The notes beneath the pieces were generated by a model, which was not told the DNA's origin, ran no database searches, and worked only from the letters and a program-made list of their open reading frames with translations. From CAYZXL01 sp964482435 (GTDB lineage Bacteria; Auribacterota; JABMQX01): DNA of 61,138 nucleotides. The position numbers and the translations under genes are program-made. This document shows positions 25,123 to 33,809 of this stretch, piece by piece. The stretch spans positions 1 to 61,138 of the forward strand of contig CAYZXL010000024.1 in NCBI GenBank assembly GCA_964482435.1, given 5' to 3'. Each line of letters begins with the position of its first letter. Within the stretch, counting starts at the first letter, position 1.

Positions 25123-25416
25123 TCATGCCCTTTGCCCAGCATCCACGTTGGGATGAAGGACGATGTGGTCATTCTCCCGCAGCACCTCTTCCACAACCTC
25201 TGAATTGTGAAGGTGCCGTCCTTCCCGGTCGAGTCGCGCGCGGTAGGTCAATGGCCGCCCGTTGACGTCAAATCGAGGGATGTCCATCTTCGGCAGAAGG
25301 TTGTCAATGAGTTCGCCGACCGTGGAATCACGCTGCACACCCCGCAACTTAGCTATCCTCTGCCCTGAGACGTCGCTCGCCGTGAGTGTTAGCCTCTTGG
25401 TTCTTGAGTTGACCAT
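25123..25416 (-). CDS. Ubiquitin-like (beta-grasp) protein
   Basis: The 97-residue product fits a beta-grasp: strand KRLTLTA, a second strand IAKLRGV, helix STVGELIDNLL, FDVNGRPLTYRAR, LHNSEVVEEVL and final strand DHIVLHP. The helix entry STVGEL and the NGRPL turn are typical of YukD/ubiquitin-like proteins. It ends NVDAGQRA, without the classical diglycine, so either the JAMM enzyme trims after Ala-Gly or it acts differently. ATG at 25416 has AAAGGAAA upstream. It sits between the E2/unknown genes and the JAMM gene, as modifiers do in such operons. Confidence 0.75.
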   Translation of the reverse strand: MVNSRTKRLTLTASDVSGQRIAKLRGVQRDSTVGELIDNLLPKMDIPRFDVNGRPLTYRARLDREGRHLHNSEVVEEVLRENDHIVLHPNVDAGQRA

Positions 25417-25464
25417 GGGAGCTTTTCCTTTCCGGCCCGCTGGCCGCATTGGGTTGAAATTGGA

Positions 25465-26382
25465 TCAGCTTGACCGCGGGGACAATCCTCGGGTCAACAG
25501 GTATTCCTTGGCTAATTCCTCGTCATGGTGGAGCAGCCTTGCCTCTCGGCCGATCATCCGACAAGCTACCGAAAGGGCTGCGAGAGCGTGATTCAGTTCG
25601 GGGGCACATGGCCGGCGCGCAAACGAGATTTCGAGCGAGACTGCCGATCCGTGATCCTTTCCCTCCGTTACCGGCCGCACCATCCTCAGGGCGCTGCAGG
25701 CGGTGAGGAGAAAAAAAGCGGCCGCCCAGCGACACACCTTGGGCGACAATTCTCCTTGGGTTAACCCGATGGACAAACGGATTCCACCATCTCTGCCTTC
25801 CTGCTCCTCAACGGTCGCCTGGTAAAAGTCTCGAGGAACACCCAGGTCTACTGCTAAGCTCCCGCTCGGCCGCTCGAGAAACGGCCATCCCGCCTCTTCA
25901 CACAGGTGCTTAAGGTCAGAGTCTGGGCCCTTCGCAGCTTCGCTGGTTGAGACCGTGCAGTGCGAGCCGATTGAGGCTCTGTCATCTGGACCGCGAGGCG
26001 CTTCGAGGACCGTCGCGAAACCGTGGAGTGATTCTTCAATCCGACTCGCGAGATTCACTTCGTCATCTAAACAAATGTCTGCTGACAGAGTCACAAACCT
26101 CTCATCCCTGCACAGGATGAGCCTGGTATTTCCTCTGATCGCTTTGTTTCTGCGCAAGACATCCAAAGCACTTCTGGGATTGCTCAAATGCCACCTTTTG
26201 CCCCTCACCGTCGTCGACGGCATCTGGAGGCGCAACCAGGTGTTTTCTACATAGGCCGTTCCCTGGAGAGCCCGTCCATTTGAAAGGATGAACTCCAATT
26301 GTCCGGTCCTGACTGGGCTTACCGCCATCGCGTGTTTGCTCAAACACTCGTGAACTGCATCTTCTCGAAGCGTGCTGATCAC
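25465..26382 (-). CDS. Unknown 305-residue conjugation-locus protein
   Basis: I do not recognise this family. The product seems to have two alpha+beta halves (about 1-130 and 155-295) joined by a polar linker. The second half ends in helices with the pattern ALAALSVACR and LAKEYLL, loosely reminiscent of CesT/YbjN-type folds. It starts with GTG overlapping the E2 stop (GTGA) and lies 48 bases before the UBL start, so it is almost certainly made together with them. A chaperone or adaptor role is a guess from position only. Confidence 0.7.
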   Translation of the reverse strand: MISTLREDAVHECLSKHAMAVSPVRTGQLEFILSNGRALQGTAYVENTWLRLQMPSTTVRGKRWHLSNPRSALDVLRRNKAIRGNTRLILCRDERFVTLSADICLDDEVNLASRIEESLHGFATVLEAPRGPDDRASIGSHCTVSTSEAAKGPDSDLKHLCEEAGWPFLERPSGSLAVDLGVPRDFYQATVEEQEGRDGGIRLSIGLTQGELSPKVCRWAAAFFLLTACSALRMVRPVTEGKDHGSAVSLEISFARRPCAPELNHALAALSVACRMIGREARLLHHDEELAKEYLLTRGLSPRSS

Positions 26383-26906
26383 CTCTGCTCTCCCCTCTCC
26401 TTAATTTCAACCCGAAAACCGAGAGCCCGTCTTCTCAGCGGTCTTCGGTCAATAGGAAAGCGAGTGGGTTTCTGTTGCCTCGCCCACTGCGCGGCCGCAT
26501 GGTTCAAGCCCTCGTCCCCCGTGTAGTAGAGGTTCCACGTCCATAGATCGTATAGGCTGTAAAGAAGGTCAACCAGCGGAGTCCCGGGCGTCACATGAAG
26601 ACAGATGAAGGGGGCCATAATGTTCGGGTGCCACGGTCTCGGCGGGCCGAGATAAGTAAGTATTTGTGCCACGTCAACCCGGCGAAGGTAGTCCGGAGGG
26701 AACCATATTCCGACATTGCAGCCAGTTGCCTCAGCGATATCGCCCGATGGTGAATGAACAAGCCCCTTGGCGTCGAGCCTTGCCACGTACCGGCAGGGCG
26801 GCGAACCCTCCATGGGCATGATATCAAGAAGGTCACTCGACCGAGCGAGATCCACACCCTGTTCAAATTGGCATCGCAGGAAGGATTCAGAAACCTTGTC
26901 TTGCAT
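26379..26906 (-). CDS. E2-like ubiquitin-conjugating enzyme
   Basis: The 175-residue protein matches the E2 (UBC) fold order. It has an N-terminal helix, strands with GCNVGIWFPPDYL, then HPNI at 93-96 and the active-site cysteine C102 in FICL, six residues after the motif. The helical segment PLVDLLYSLYDLWTWNLYYTGDEGLNHAAAQWAR-like region follows, as in eukaryotic E2s. The HPN asparagine stabilises the oxyanion in true E2s, so catalysis of UBL transfer is likely. ATG at 26906 has GGAGG upstream; the E1 gene ends 20 bases before it. Confidence 0.88.
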   Translation of the reverse strand: MQDKVSESFLRCQFEQGVDLARSSDLLDIMPMEGSPPCRYVARLDAKGLVHSPSGDIAEATGCNVGIWFPPDYLRRVDVAQILTYLGPPRPWHPNIMAPFICLHVTPGTPLVDLLYSLYDLWTWNLYYTGDEGLNHAAAQWARQQKPTRFPIDRRPLRRRALGFRVEIKERGEQR

Positions 26907-26926
26907 GGTCGGCCTCCGCCATCGTG

Positions 26927-28048
26927 TCAGATGCTGCCTGAGAGTTCGTAGTGGGACTCCTTTTTTCTGGAATCGAGGATGCGGAAAACGTCTCCCGCCC
27001 GGAATCCGAACGCCCGAAGCGGGAGGTCCATGGTTCCTTGGGCCAGCTGTGAGGGGTCAAGTTCGTGTGTCATGTCAAGCCCCGATGCCGCCATCTCCTT
27101 ACCGCACCTGCTGCAAATACGCTCTTTCAAACCCAGGCGGTGACGGAGAAGTAAGCCACTGTTCACCTTCCCGCACTCGGGACACGTGAGCTTCTTCACG
27201 AAGACTTTGCCCGGCACCTGGAGAACCGTTGATCTGGACCCCTTAGGTAGCTCAAGCGCCTGCCTAACCGTGATGTCTTCCGGTCGGCAAGCGAGCCTCC
27301 GAATGTTCCACGTCCTATGGTCAAATCGGCACTCAGGGTTCCGTACCAGCCTGCTCAGAAAACACTTGTGATTCATGGCGTCAATCAAAACTTCGTAGTT
27401 AGCTGCTACCCGCCCCGTGCTCCCAGCCAAGAGCTTCTGACACTCGATCGCCTGTATAGAAGCAGCCAGAGCTCCAAGGCTCGAAGGCGCGTCCGTCGCC
27501 GCCCCACCAACCTTGCCTCGGCATGGGTACTTCTGCTCCAGTTGTTCGTAGTCCCGGTCCGTCCATTGGCACTCAACGCACGCAGAGTGCGCACCCGGTA
27601 CATAGACGCTGACCCGGGCCAGCAGTGACCCCGCCTCCACGCCACCATCTACCAAGGGAACGCCAAGCCGCCAGGCGAGTTCGCTCACGTGCTGGCGGGA
27701 TGCCCGCCCATCGAGACAGGTGGCAATCACGTTCCCTCGCACAAGCCCCATAGGGACGTCCTCCACAGCTTGATGAATAGCCTCTACTTCAAGCGACTGG
27801 TTGATCTCCTTCACTCGCTCGGCCTGAACATGGACCTTGGGCATTTCAACCTCCGAAGGTCTGATGTCCTGCGAGACAAGGTTCTTCTCCTCGTAGACAT
27901 CCCGGTCAACAAGCATCATCCGCCCAATGCCCGGAAGGCGGGCGAGATGCGACGCAAGATGAGACCCGATATTGCCCAGGCCAACAAGAACCACCCTTTT
28001 CTTCATCCTGTGAGCCATGCGATGTGGTCGTATCTTGCATCGCGCCAT
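26927..28048 (-). CDS. ThiF/E1-like ubiquitin-activating enzyme
   Basis: The 373-residue protein has the adenylating Rossmann motif VGLGNIGSH (23-30) and LVDRD near 46-50. C157-x2-C160 with C229 and C240 are candidate zinc ligands. C176 in the crossover region before TDAPSSLGA is a candidate catalytic cysteine. The C-terminal part adds another zinc ribbon (C279, C282, C312, C315) and about 60 further residues. E1s adenylate the modifier C-terminus and pass it to the E2. I chose ATG at 28048, just after the FHA gene stop, with GGAGG upstream; the frame is open to 28141. Confidence 0.88.
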   Translation of the reverse strand: MARCKIRPHRMAHRMKKRVVLVGLGNIGSHLASHLARLPGIGRMMLVDRDVYEEKNLVSQDIRPSEVEMPKVHVQAERVKEINQSLEVEAIHQAVEDVPMGLVRGNVIATCLDGRASRQHVSELAWRLGVPLVDGGVEAGSLLARVSVYVPGAHSACVECQWTDRDYEQLEQKYPCRGKVGGAATDAPSSLGALAASIQAIECQKLLAGSTGRVAANYEVLIDAMNHKCFLSRLVRNPECRFDHRTWNIRRLACRPEDITVRQALELPKGSRSTVLQVPGKVFVKKLTCPECGKVNSGLLLRHRLGLKERICSRCGKEMAASGLDMTHELDPSQLAQGTMDLPLRAFGFRAGDVFRILDSRKKESHYELSGSI

Positions 28049-28053
28049 CGCTT

Positions 28054-28596
28054 CTAAAAATCCTCCGGTGTCCAGCTGAATCCAGCGTCCAGGTCTGTCT
28101 TCTGGTTGCACATCGAACAAACTGCACTGTACGTCCAGCATGGCAAATCCTCAGTCTGGTGATGCCAGAGGCCACAGCCTGGGCAACGAACCGATGGTGT
28201 ATGAGGCTGGATCGGCTGCTTGCACCGAGGGCACGCCACAACGCGCTCCTCAATACCCGGGAACGGGTCGACGCGCGCAAGCCGCTCTGTCGAAAAGTAC
28301 AAGCGGCTTCCACCGACAGCGATTTCGTCTCTATCGCGCAGGACGCGTAGGCCTCCCAAAACGGGCATGCCGTTTACCCGTAGGTCAGTGCCTTCCCTCA
28401 GCAAAAGCACCCAGACCTCCTGCTCACCCTGCCTTCCCGCGCCAAGAATCAAGGCAGCGCCATTGTCGGTTGGACCGCGCCGCACGCGGATCGGGTTCCC
28501 GGCGTCTCTGCTCAGGACAACGGCGTTCGAATTTCCGTCAAGATTGACAATGGCCCAGTCGTCGTTATTAGATACAGCTACCCAAAGATGCGCCAT
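28054..28596 (-). CDS. FHA-like protein with C-terminal RING-type zinc domain (candidate E3)
   Basis: The 180-residue product has an FHA-like N-terminal region whose last part, LRVNGMPVLGGLRVL and DRDEIAVGGSRLYF, fits the FHA consensus. The canonical GR and S-x-x-H binding residues are not obvious. The C-terminal 60 residues hold C122, C125, C138, C141, H145/H146, C153, C160 and C163 with CPGCGLWHH and CW. That pattern agrees with prokaryotic RING-type binuclear zinc fingers. Such fingers are proposed E3s in operons with E1, E2 and JAB genes. ATG at 28596 is preferred because the domain begins there; a TTG at 28674 is the alternative. Confidence 0.75.
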   Translation of the reverse strand: MAHLWVAVSNNDDWAIVNLDGNSNAVVLSRDAGNPIRVRRGPTDNGAALILGAGRQGEQEVWVLLLREGTDLRVNGMPVLGGLRVLRDRDEIAVGGSRLYFSTERLARVDPFPGIEERVVACPRCKQPIQPHTPSVRCPGCGLWHHQTEDLPCWTYSAVCSMCNQKTDLDAGFSWTPEDF

Positions 28597-28709
28597 GTTG
28601 TTTGCCTCAATTCTTGCCTGAATAGTAAAGGGCTCACAAGCTCGTTGTCGATCGAACGAGCGCCTTTTTGACAAAAGCCTTAGCCCTTCTCCTAACTAGC
28701 GCTTTGCCA

Positions 28710-29459
28710 TTAGGTTCCGCCAGCCCCCGTGTGCGCTTCATCCCAAAAGTCCTGTGAACGTCCATTCTCCGATAAGGCGACAATCACATTCCCAGGCGCC
28801 GTGCTAAGCCTGTAGCCCCCGCCTCGTTGCGGAGCCGACTCAATAAGGCGCTCGTTGCCACCCGCCTCGCGGATCTTTTTCCGCAGGCGAGAAACGCACC
28901 TTCGGACGTCCTCAGCGGATGGATCTCGCCAGAACTCAGGATCCATACCCGATTTTCCTCGAGCCTTGTTCAGATTCTCGATCTGGTCCAATATGTCTTT
29001 GACACTGAGGTAGAGGCGCTGACAAGGCTTGTCCAGCGAGACCCGAGTGGAACCCGCGTGTTTGGCAAGAACAAGCATCACCGTGAATTCTCTCCGATCA
29101 AGCTTTATCGCAGGCAGCCCGTTTATCTTCATTTGCCTGGTGCCCTCCTTTCCCAATCCCCCGGCGAGCTGAACAATGTCATTAGTCAAAAATCCCGCTG
29201 CAGTAATCTCCCGAATCCGCATGTCTGTCAAGATGTCGCGAACAGGAACCTTGGCATCTTCTTGAGCCTGTGTTTCGTCAGGTTTCTCCGGCTCCTGTGT
29301 GACGACTTCGGGAGTACCAGAAACGCCCAGAGCTTTTGTGCCGCCGAAATCGAGCGCCTTTCGACCTTCTCCCACAAGAGCCCGCGACATCAACAGAACC
29401 CTTATGGCACGGTCAATAAGCTGAGCCAAATCTTTCGTGTCGTCGCTTTCATTGCCCAT
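28710..29459 (-). CDS. Winged-helix (OmpR-type) DNA-binding-like protein
   Basis: Residues about 118-220 resemble the trans_reg_C winged helix: KLDRREFTVMLVLAKHAG, then DVRRCVSRLRKKI and ESAPQRGGGYRL. No receiver domain precedes it; the first 115 residues are polar. It may regulate this operon, or the domain may serve as a recruitment platform. It lies 16 bases after the first gene and about 110 bases before the FHA gene, all on one strand. Confidence 0.7.
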   Translation of the reverse strand: MGNESDDTKDLAQLIDRAIRVLLMSRALVGEGRKALDFGGTKALGVSGTPEVVTQEPEKPDETQAQEDAKVPVRDILTDMRIREITAAGFLTNDIVQLAGGLGKEGTRQMKINGLPAIKLDRREFTVMLVLAKHAGSTRVSLDKPCQRLYLSVKDILDQIENLNKARGKSGMDPEFWRDPSAEDVRRCVSRLRKKIREAGGNERLIESAPQRGGGYRLSTAPGNVIVALSENGRSQDFWDEAHTGAGGT

Positions 29460-29475
29460 GGGAAACGCCTGAGAT

Positions 29476-29778
29476 TCAAAGCTGTTCTTTCTTCCTTCCT
29501 ATCTCCCCCTTAACACCAGGCCTGCGGCCTATAGGGCATAGAACCCAAAGGAAGGACATGAGCAGAAGGAATTCAAACTGGGCGACCGCATCAGCAACCC
29601 CAGCAGCCAAAGCTTCCGGCTGTTTCCGAATGGCTTCGCCCAGAAACGGAGATATGAGTGCCAAGTCTCTGTAGTTCTCCTCAATAAACTCTCTGACATT
29701 TTGTTCAAGTTCTTGGTCTCGGCAGAAGGCTGGCCCTTCTCTCCTCGGTTTTCTGTTAGGCGGCACATTGTCACTCAT
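29476..29778 (-). CDS. Unknown 100-residue protein, first gene of the conjugation locus
   Basis: ATG at 29778 follows GGAGGACATTG. The product has a charged N-terminal half and one hydrophobic stretch near residues 67-83 that could be a membrane segment or buried helix. No family recognised. Its stop lies 16 bases before the winged-helix gene, so it probably leads the operon. Confidence 0.5.
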   Translation of the reverse strand: MSDNVPPNRKPRREGPAFCRDQELEQNVREFIEENYRDLALISPFLGEAIRKQPEALAAGVADAVAQFEFLLLMSFLWVLCPIGRRPGVKGEIGRKKEQL

Positions 29779-30590
29779 CAATGTCCTCCTCCCTGATGTC
29801 CTCCTCCCTCGGGGATTCAGCCTTTCGGGCCTACCGCCCCGTGAGTGGGTGTTCGCAACTTCCCTCAGATCGCCCATGAGGCCTTGTCCATCGGCTTGAA
29901 CAACTTCGTTTTGCTATTCGCGTCGTTTCTTCGTGTGCCTAATCCCCTTTGCCGGCTCCTTATGTGCGTGGCTTCACTCAACCACCTCGCCCCTTCCAAG
30001 GCAGATTGGCCACCCCTCCCCTGTGCTCAAGGTCGCTTATTCGGGATACTTGAACATGCGTCCCCCTGACGAGATTTTCTCAGGCGTCTCCTGTGGCAAT
30101 CCCGAGGACGCGACCCGACACAACGCGTGTTCTAACCGGCAAGATGCATTTCCTTGATTATGCGCAAATCCCACGCTCGTAACCGTCGCTGGTAGCTTCA
30201 GTTAGAGAGGTGTTGGTGCTGTTTTCGCCACTGTTCTCCACCCACCTGGCGTTTTTGGCGTGGGGCGCGACGTTTCAATCATGTCGCGGGGGCGGGCTCA
30301 TTTAAATGGCGGGTGACACGCGAAACAGCATTCGGAAACACTGGTCGAGTACAATTTCCAAACTGGGAGATTCGATATTCAGGAAAGATTAGCTGGCGAA
30401 AACGCTCAGTCGATCGCGGTAGGGACTCCGGTTACCCGGGGCCCCCGCAGCTTTCACCACCAAGCAAGCACTCTCGGAGTACGGCGTTGAAAGCCCCTCC
30501 GAGACTGTGCGTCGAACCGAGCGAAGGGCCGTTTTGCGTTTCGCCATCAGCATCCCATGGAAGAACTCTGGGCTGTTGAACGATCAGCGC
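29779..30590. other. Upstream region of the conjugation operon
   Basis: Some 800 bases without a supported gene between the convergent end of the SdrD-like gene and the operon start. It should hold the operon promoter. An inverted repeat GCGAC...GTCGC occurs near 30268-30288, but I could not assign it. Confidence 0.4.
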
Positions 30591-33500
30591 TTATGGCAAG
30601 ACTTCGATTTTGTAATAGCCTTTCGACTCCCCGGGACTCCCCGGGCAACTCCAATCTGTGCTTTTCCCCTCACTAGCCGGTACGGCCTCGGAGAGCAAAC
30701 TCCACATGGCCAAGTCGTGGCTCTGCCAAACGCGGTAAACTTTGCCGGGAACCGAACTCCAGGTGAGGGTGGATTCACCGGCCTCGACGATTAGTTCTGT
30801 AACCGCGAATACCGACCCTGGATCGGTCGGAGTCGTGCCGGCGACGTACTCCGCATAATTGGCCTGACCATCGCCGTCGTTGTCCTGGTTAGCGTCATTT
30901 GCCTTGGGATCGAGTCCCCATTGATTTTCCCAGCTGTCTGGCATGCCATCGTTGTCGTCGTCGGGATCGGCGTTGTCACCAGTGCCATCTCCGTCTGTGT
31001 CCAGCCACTCGGTGGGGTCGCGGGGGAAGGCATCGCAGGCATCTGCAACGCCATCGCCGTCACCGTCTCCCGAGGGGCTCTGAAACCCGAAATCGGCTCC
31101 GAGGTACTCCCAGCTGTCGGCAGTTAGCGTGGCGGCGTACCTTGTGGGCGTGATCGGAGCAGTCCAACCGAGGAGATCATCGTCGGCAGCGTCAATCTGA
31201 ACCACGTAATGCACCATGTCCGAAGCGCCCGGCGGGCACGTATTAAGACCCTGGAAACCGTAGTAGCCAGCCGCTCCTTCCTCCGTACACGTCTCAGTGG
31301 TCAGCAATAAGGTGCCATCCCCCTGGTCACCGTCTCCGTTGGGGTCGCTGTAGAGATAGACTGCTATTCCGTCGAGCCCCTCGCCCGAATCATACTGTAG
31401 AGCGCCGTCAAAGTCTGTCCACACTCTCCCGCTAATTGATCCCGGCCTAAAGACCCCCATGTCTTGAGAGAAGTCGTCTTCTGAGAGCGGAATGTCGCGC
31501 ACCTGCCGGGTCGCCTGCTCAGCATCGGAATCGAGCGTGTCATCCCCTCCCTGATCTTTCGGCGAAACCACCCACCCAACGGGGATGTCAGCGAATTGAA
31601 GAGAGTAAGTGCCACACGCGAGACCGGCGAAGACATATTTCCCGTCAACCCCCGTGAGGGTGACGTTCATAGGGTCGCCTGAGCAGTCCCCAGTTTGATA
31701 AAGGGAGACCTCGATACCTTTTATCCCTGGTTCCTCTTCGTCTTGTATGCCATCCTGGTTAATGTCGTACCAGACCATGCCGCCAAGGCTGACTCTGGGC
31801 CTGGCGAATCCAAAGTTGCCCCCGGTCTTACTGGCAGAGTCCGAGGCGAGAGATTCGGAAAATGCACCGGGCGTGATTAACTGGTTATAGTTGCCGAGGT
31901 CCGGGTCGGCGCTGTCAACGCTCACAAGGTAGTAAACGGGGGGCCCCCCGGGTGGACCGGTAATCAGGCCCTCAAAAGAGTACCACCCTCCATCGCCTTC
32001 ACCATCTGTTGACTCTGTTGTGCGCAACAAGACGTTAGGGATACCGCCTCCATCGGGATCACCGTAAAGCCACACCGTTATGCTGTTCAGCCCTTCGACA
32101 GCATCGTACACTCCCGCCCCATCGAAGTCCGTCCAGACTCTCCCGCTAATTGAACCCGGCCGGTAAAGACCCACGTCTCGACTGGCGTCGTCACCAAAGA
32201 GCCTAATCATACGAATCTCGCCTGTGAGCGGGTCGGCGTCCGAGTCGAGCCGGTCGTCTCTTCCCTGATCTCTGGGCGAAATAAGCCACCCTGGGGGGAT
32301 GTTGCTGAACAAAAGCGAATAAGTGCCCAAACCAAGGCCAACGAACAGGTATTTCCCGCCTGGCCCCGCCTCCCCCGTAAAAAGGGTCCTTACAGGAGCG
32401 CCAGCGCAATCGCCATTGTCGTAAAGGGAAACTCCCACCCCGCCTACGCCTGGTTCGTCCTGATCCTGGATGCCATCCTGATCTGTGTCGTACCAAACGA
32501 GATCGCCGAGTTTGTAGGTGAACGGATTAAGGCTCCTTGCGGTGAGCACCGTTGACGCAGACGCCCCGGCGCCAAGCGAAGCTGCCGTCAGGGTAACCGT
32601 GGTCTGCTCTCCCGTAACGGCATTCGGGGGGATTGACAGACGCACCTGCACGGTGGTGGACTCATGGGGAAGCAAGCTTATCGGCCCCTCAGGAGCGACT
32701 GTAACGGGCCATGAGCCATCCACGCTCCATTGTAAAAAGAAGGTGTCCGCGACATCCTGATTGTTCCATAGAATCGGCAAAAACTCCACGGTTTGCCCGG
32801 GATTGCCATTCTTTGTTTCCGAAATCGGATCCCAGCGGAGGAGAGAACGCGAGACCTTGCAGGTCGTCGTTGCGAGCCCGCGGGTTATTTGCTTCCATCG
32901 TTCGGGCCAAAGAGTCGTAATCGTTTCAAGGGCATCTAATTCTGGATCTGAGGCGCCGTGTTGCGTGACCAAAACAAGAGCCATATTGAAATCCTTTTGC
33001 GAGTCACTCACGCCCGGCAGGCGAGGCCCCTCGACAGCGATGATGTCTTCGACGGATACTTCCACAAGAGAACCGGCGATCGTCGTCTCAGTGCCGCCGG
33101 CTTCGTGATCCGCCTTGATATAGAGGATGGGGCCAACGCCAGCAGGTTCAATCAGGCCCATGAGATAAAGGTCGAGGTTCGAAAAATCGCGGCCAGACCG
33201 ATCGGCGCTTTCATCCATCGTGAATGTGCCATCTCCATTATCCAGCCACGGCCTGCCCCCCATAAGGTCCCATCCGGCGGTGACCGTGTTTTGGGTCCAA
33301 TGGACCGGCGGGGGATAGGTCGTAAGCAAGGCGCTGCTTACTTTACCTTCGGCATCGAGATGCCTGACGTACGCAATCCACCTATGGCCGCATTCATGAG
33401 CGATGAGATTAACCCCTGTCCCTGCGAGTCTATTCATCATAAGGACACATTGGAGGCGCCCCGAACTCCCGTAGTGAGCGGTATTGTCGAAAAGGGCGTA

Positions 33501-33809
33501 TCCTATCCCCCGAACGTCGTTCTTGACACGGTAACAAGCTGCACCGAGCTCCTGAAGGTCGAAATCAGTAAATACTGCCATGAAATCGGCGTTGTCAGCA
33601 TACGTCTCATAGAATTTCCTCGCAACAGCTCGAAGGTCAAGAACAAGTCCCCCGGGGCCGGAATGCGTGAGCGTCCCGTCGTCAATAAGAACCGCAAACG
33701 GAGTATCCTGGGCGGACGACAAGACCGAGGCGGAAAGCGCGACCAAAAGATCAAGGAGTGCCGTCAGCCAGCGAAGTCTGAGACTGAATCTTGATGCTTC
33801 AGGAAACAT
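30591..33809 (-). CDS. Secreted SdrD-like repeat protein with HExGH peptidase-like region
   Basis: The 1072-residue product starts at the ATG at 33809 (AAGGTG upstream) with a signal peptide. Residues about 40-330 contain IAHECGHRW, a zincin-type HExxH motif. Next comes a beta domain, then at least four SdrD-B-like modules, two opening with GDLVWYDTDQDGIQDQDEPG or GGMVWYDINQDGIQDEEEPG-type motifs. Near the end are acidic calcium-binding repeats (DGDGDGVADACD, DPDDDNDGMPD). It finishes with the C-terminal module shared by several neighbours, ending GYYKIEVLP. Proteolysis is inferred; a surface or secreted location is well supported. Confidence 0.8.
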   Translation of the reverse strand: MFPEASRFSLRLRWLTALLDLLVALSASVLSSAQDTPFAVLIDDGTLTHSGPGGLVLDLRAVARKFYETYADNADFMAVFTDFDLQELGAACYRVKNDVRGIGYALFDNTAHYGSSGRLQCVLMMNRLAGTGVNLIAHECGHRWIAYVRHLDAEGKVSSALLTTYPPPVHWTQNTVTAGWDLMGGRPWLDNGDGTFTMDESADRSGRDFSNLDLYLMGLIEPAGVGPILYIKADHEAGGTETTIAGSLVEVSVEDIIAVEGPRLPGVSDSQKDFNMALVLVTQHGASDPELDALETITTLWPERWKQITRGLATTTCKVSRSLLRWDPISETKNGNPGQTVEFLPILWNNQDVADTFFLQWSVDGSWPVTVAPEGPISLLPHESTTVQVRLSIPPNAVTGEQTTVTLTAASLGAGASASTVLTARSLNPFTYKLGDLVWYDTDQDGIQDQDEPGVGGVGVSLYDNGDCAGAPVRTLFTGEAGPGGKYLFVGLGLGTYSLLFSNIPPGWLISPRDQGRDDRLDSDADPLTGEIRMIRLFGDDASRDVGLYRPGSISGRVWTDFDGAGVYDAVEGLNSITVWLYGDPDGGGIPNVLLRTTESTDGEGDGGWYSFEGLITGPPGGPPVYYLVSVDSADPDLGNYNQLITPGAFSESLASDSASKTGGNFGFARPRVSLGGMVWYDINQDGIQDEEEPGIKGIEVSLYQTGDCSGDPMNVTLTGVDGKYVFAGLACGTYSLQFADIPVGWVVSPKDQGGDDTLDSDAEQATRQVRDIPLSEDDFSQDMGVFRPGSISGRVWTDFDGALQYDSGEGLDGIAVYLYSDPNGDGDQGDGTLLLTTETCTEEGAAGYYGFQGLNTCPPGASDMVHYVVQIDAADDDLLGWTAPITPTRYAATLTADSWEYLGADFGFQSPSGDGDGDGVADACDAFPRDPTEWLDTDGDGTGDNADPDDDNDGMPDSWENQWGLDPKANDANQDNDGDGQANYAEYVAGTTPTDPGSVFAVTELIVEAGESTLTWSSVPGKVYRVWQSHDLAMWSLLSEAVPASEGKSTDWSCPGSPGESKGYYKIEVLP

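Noticed and set aside
29779..30590. 20S proteasome subunit genes at the edge of the conjugation locus
   Set aside because: No frame of suitable length or with the N-terminal Thr motif of a beta subunit exists upstream, and the downstream side is occupied by unrelated cassette genes.
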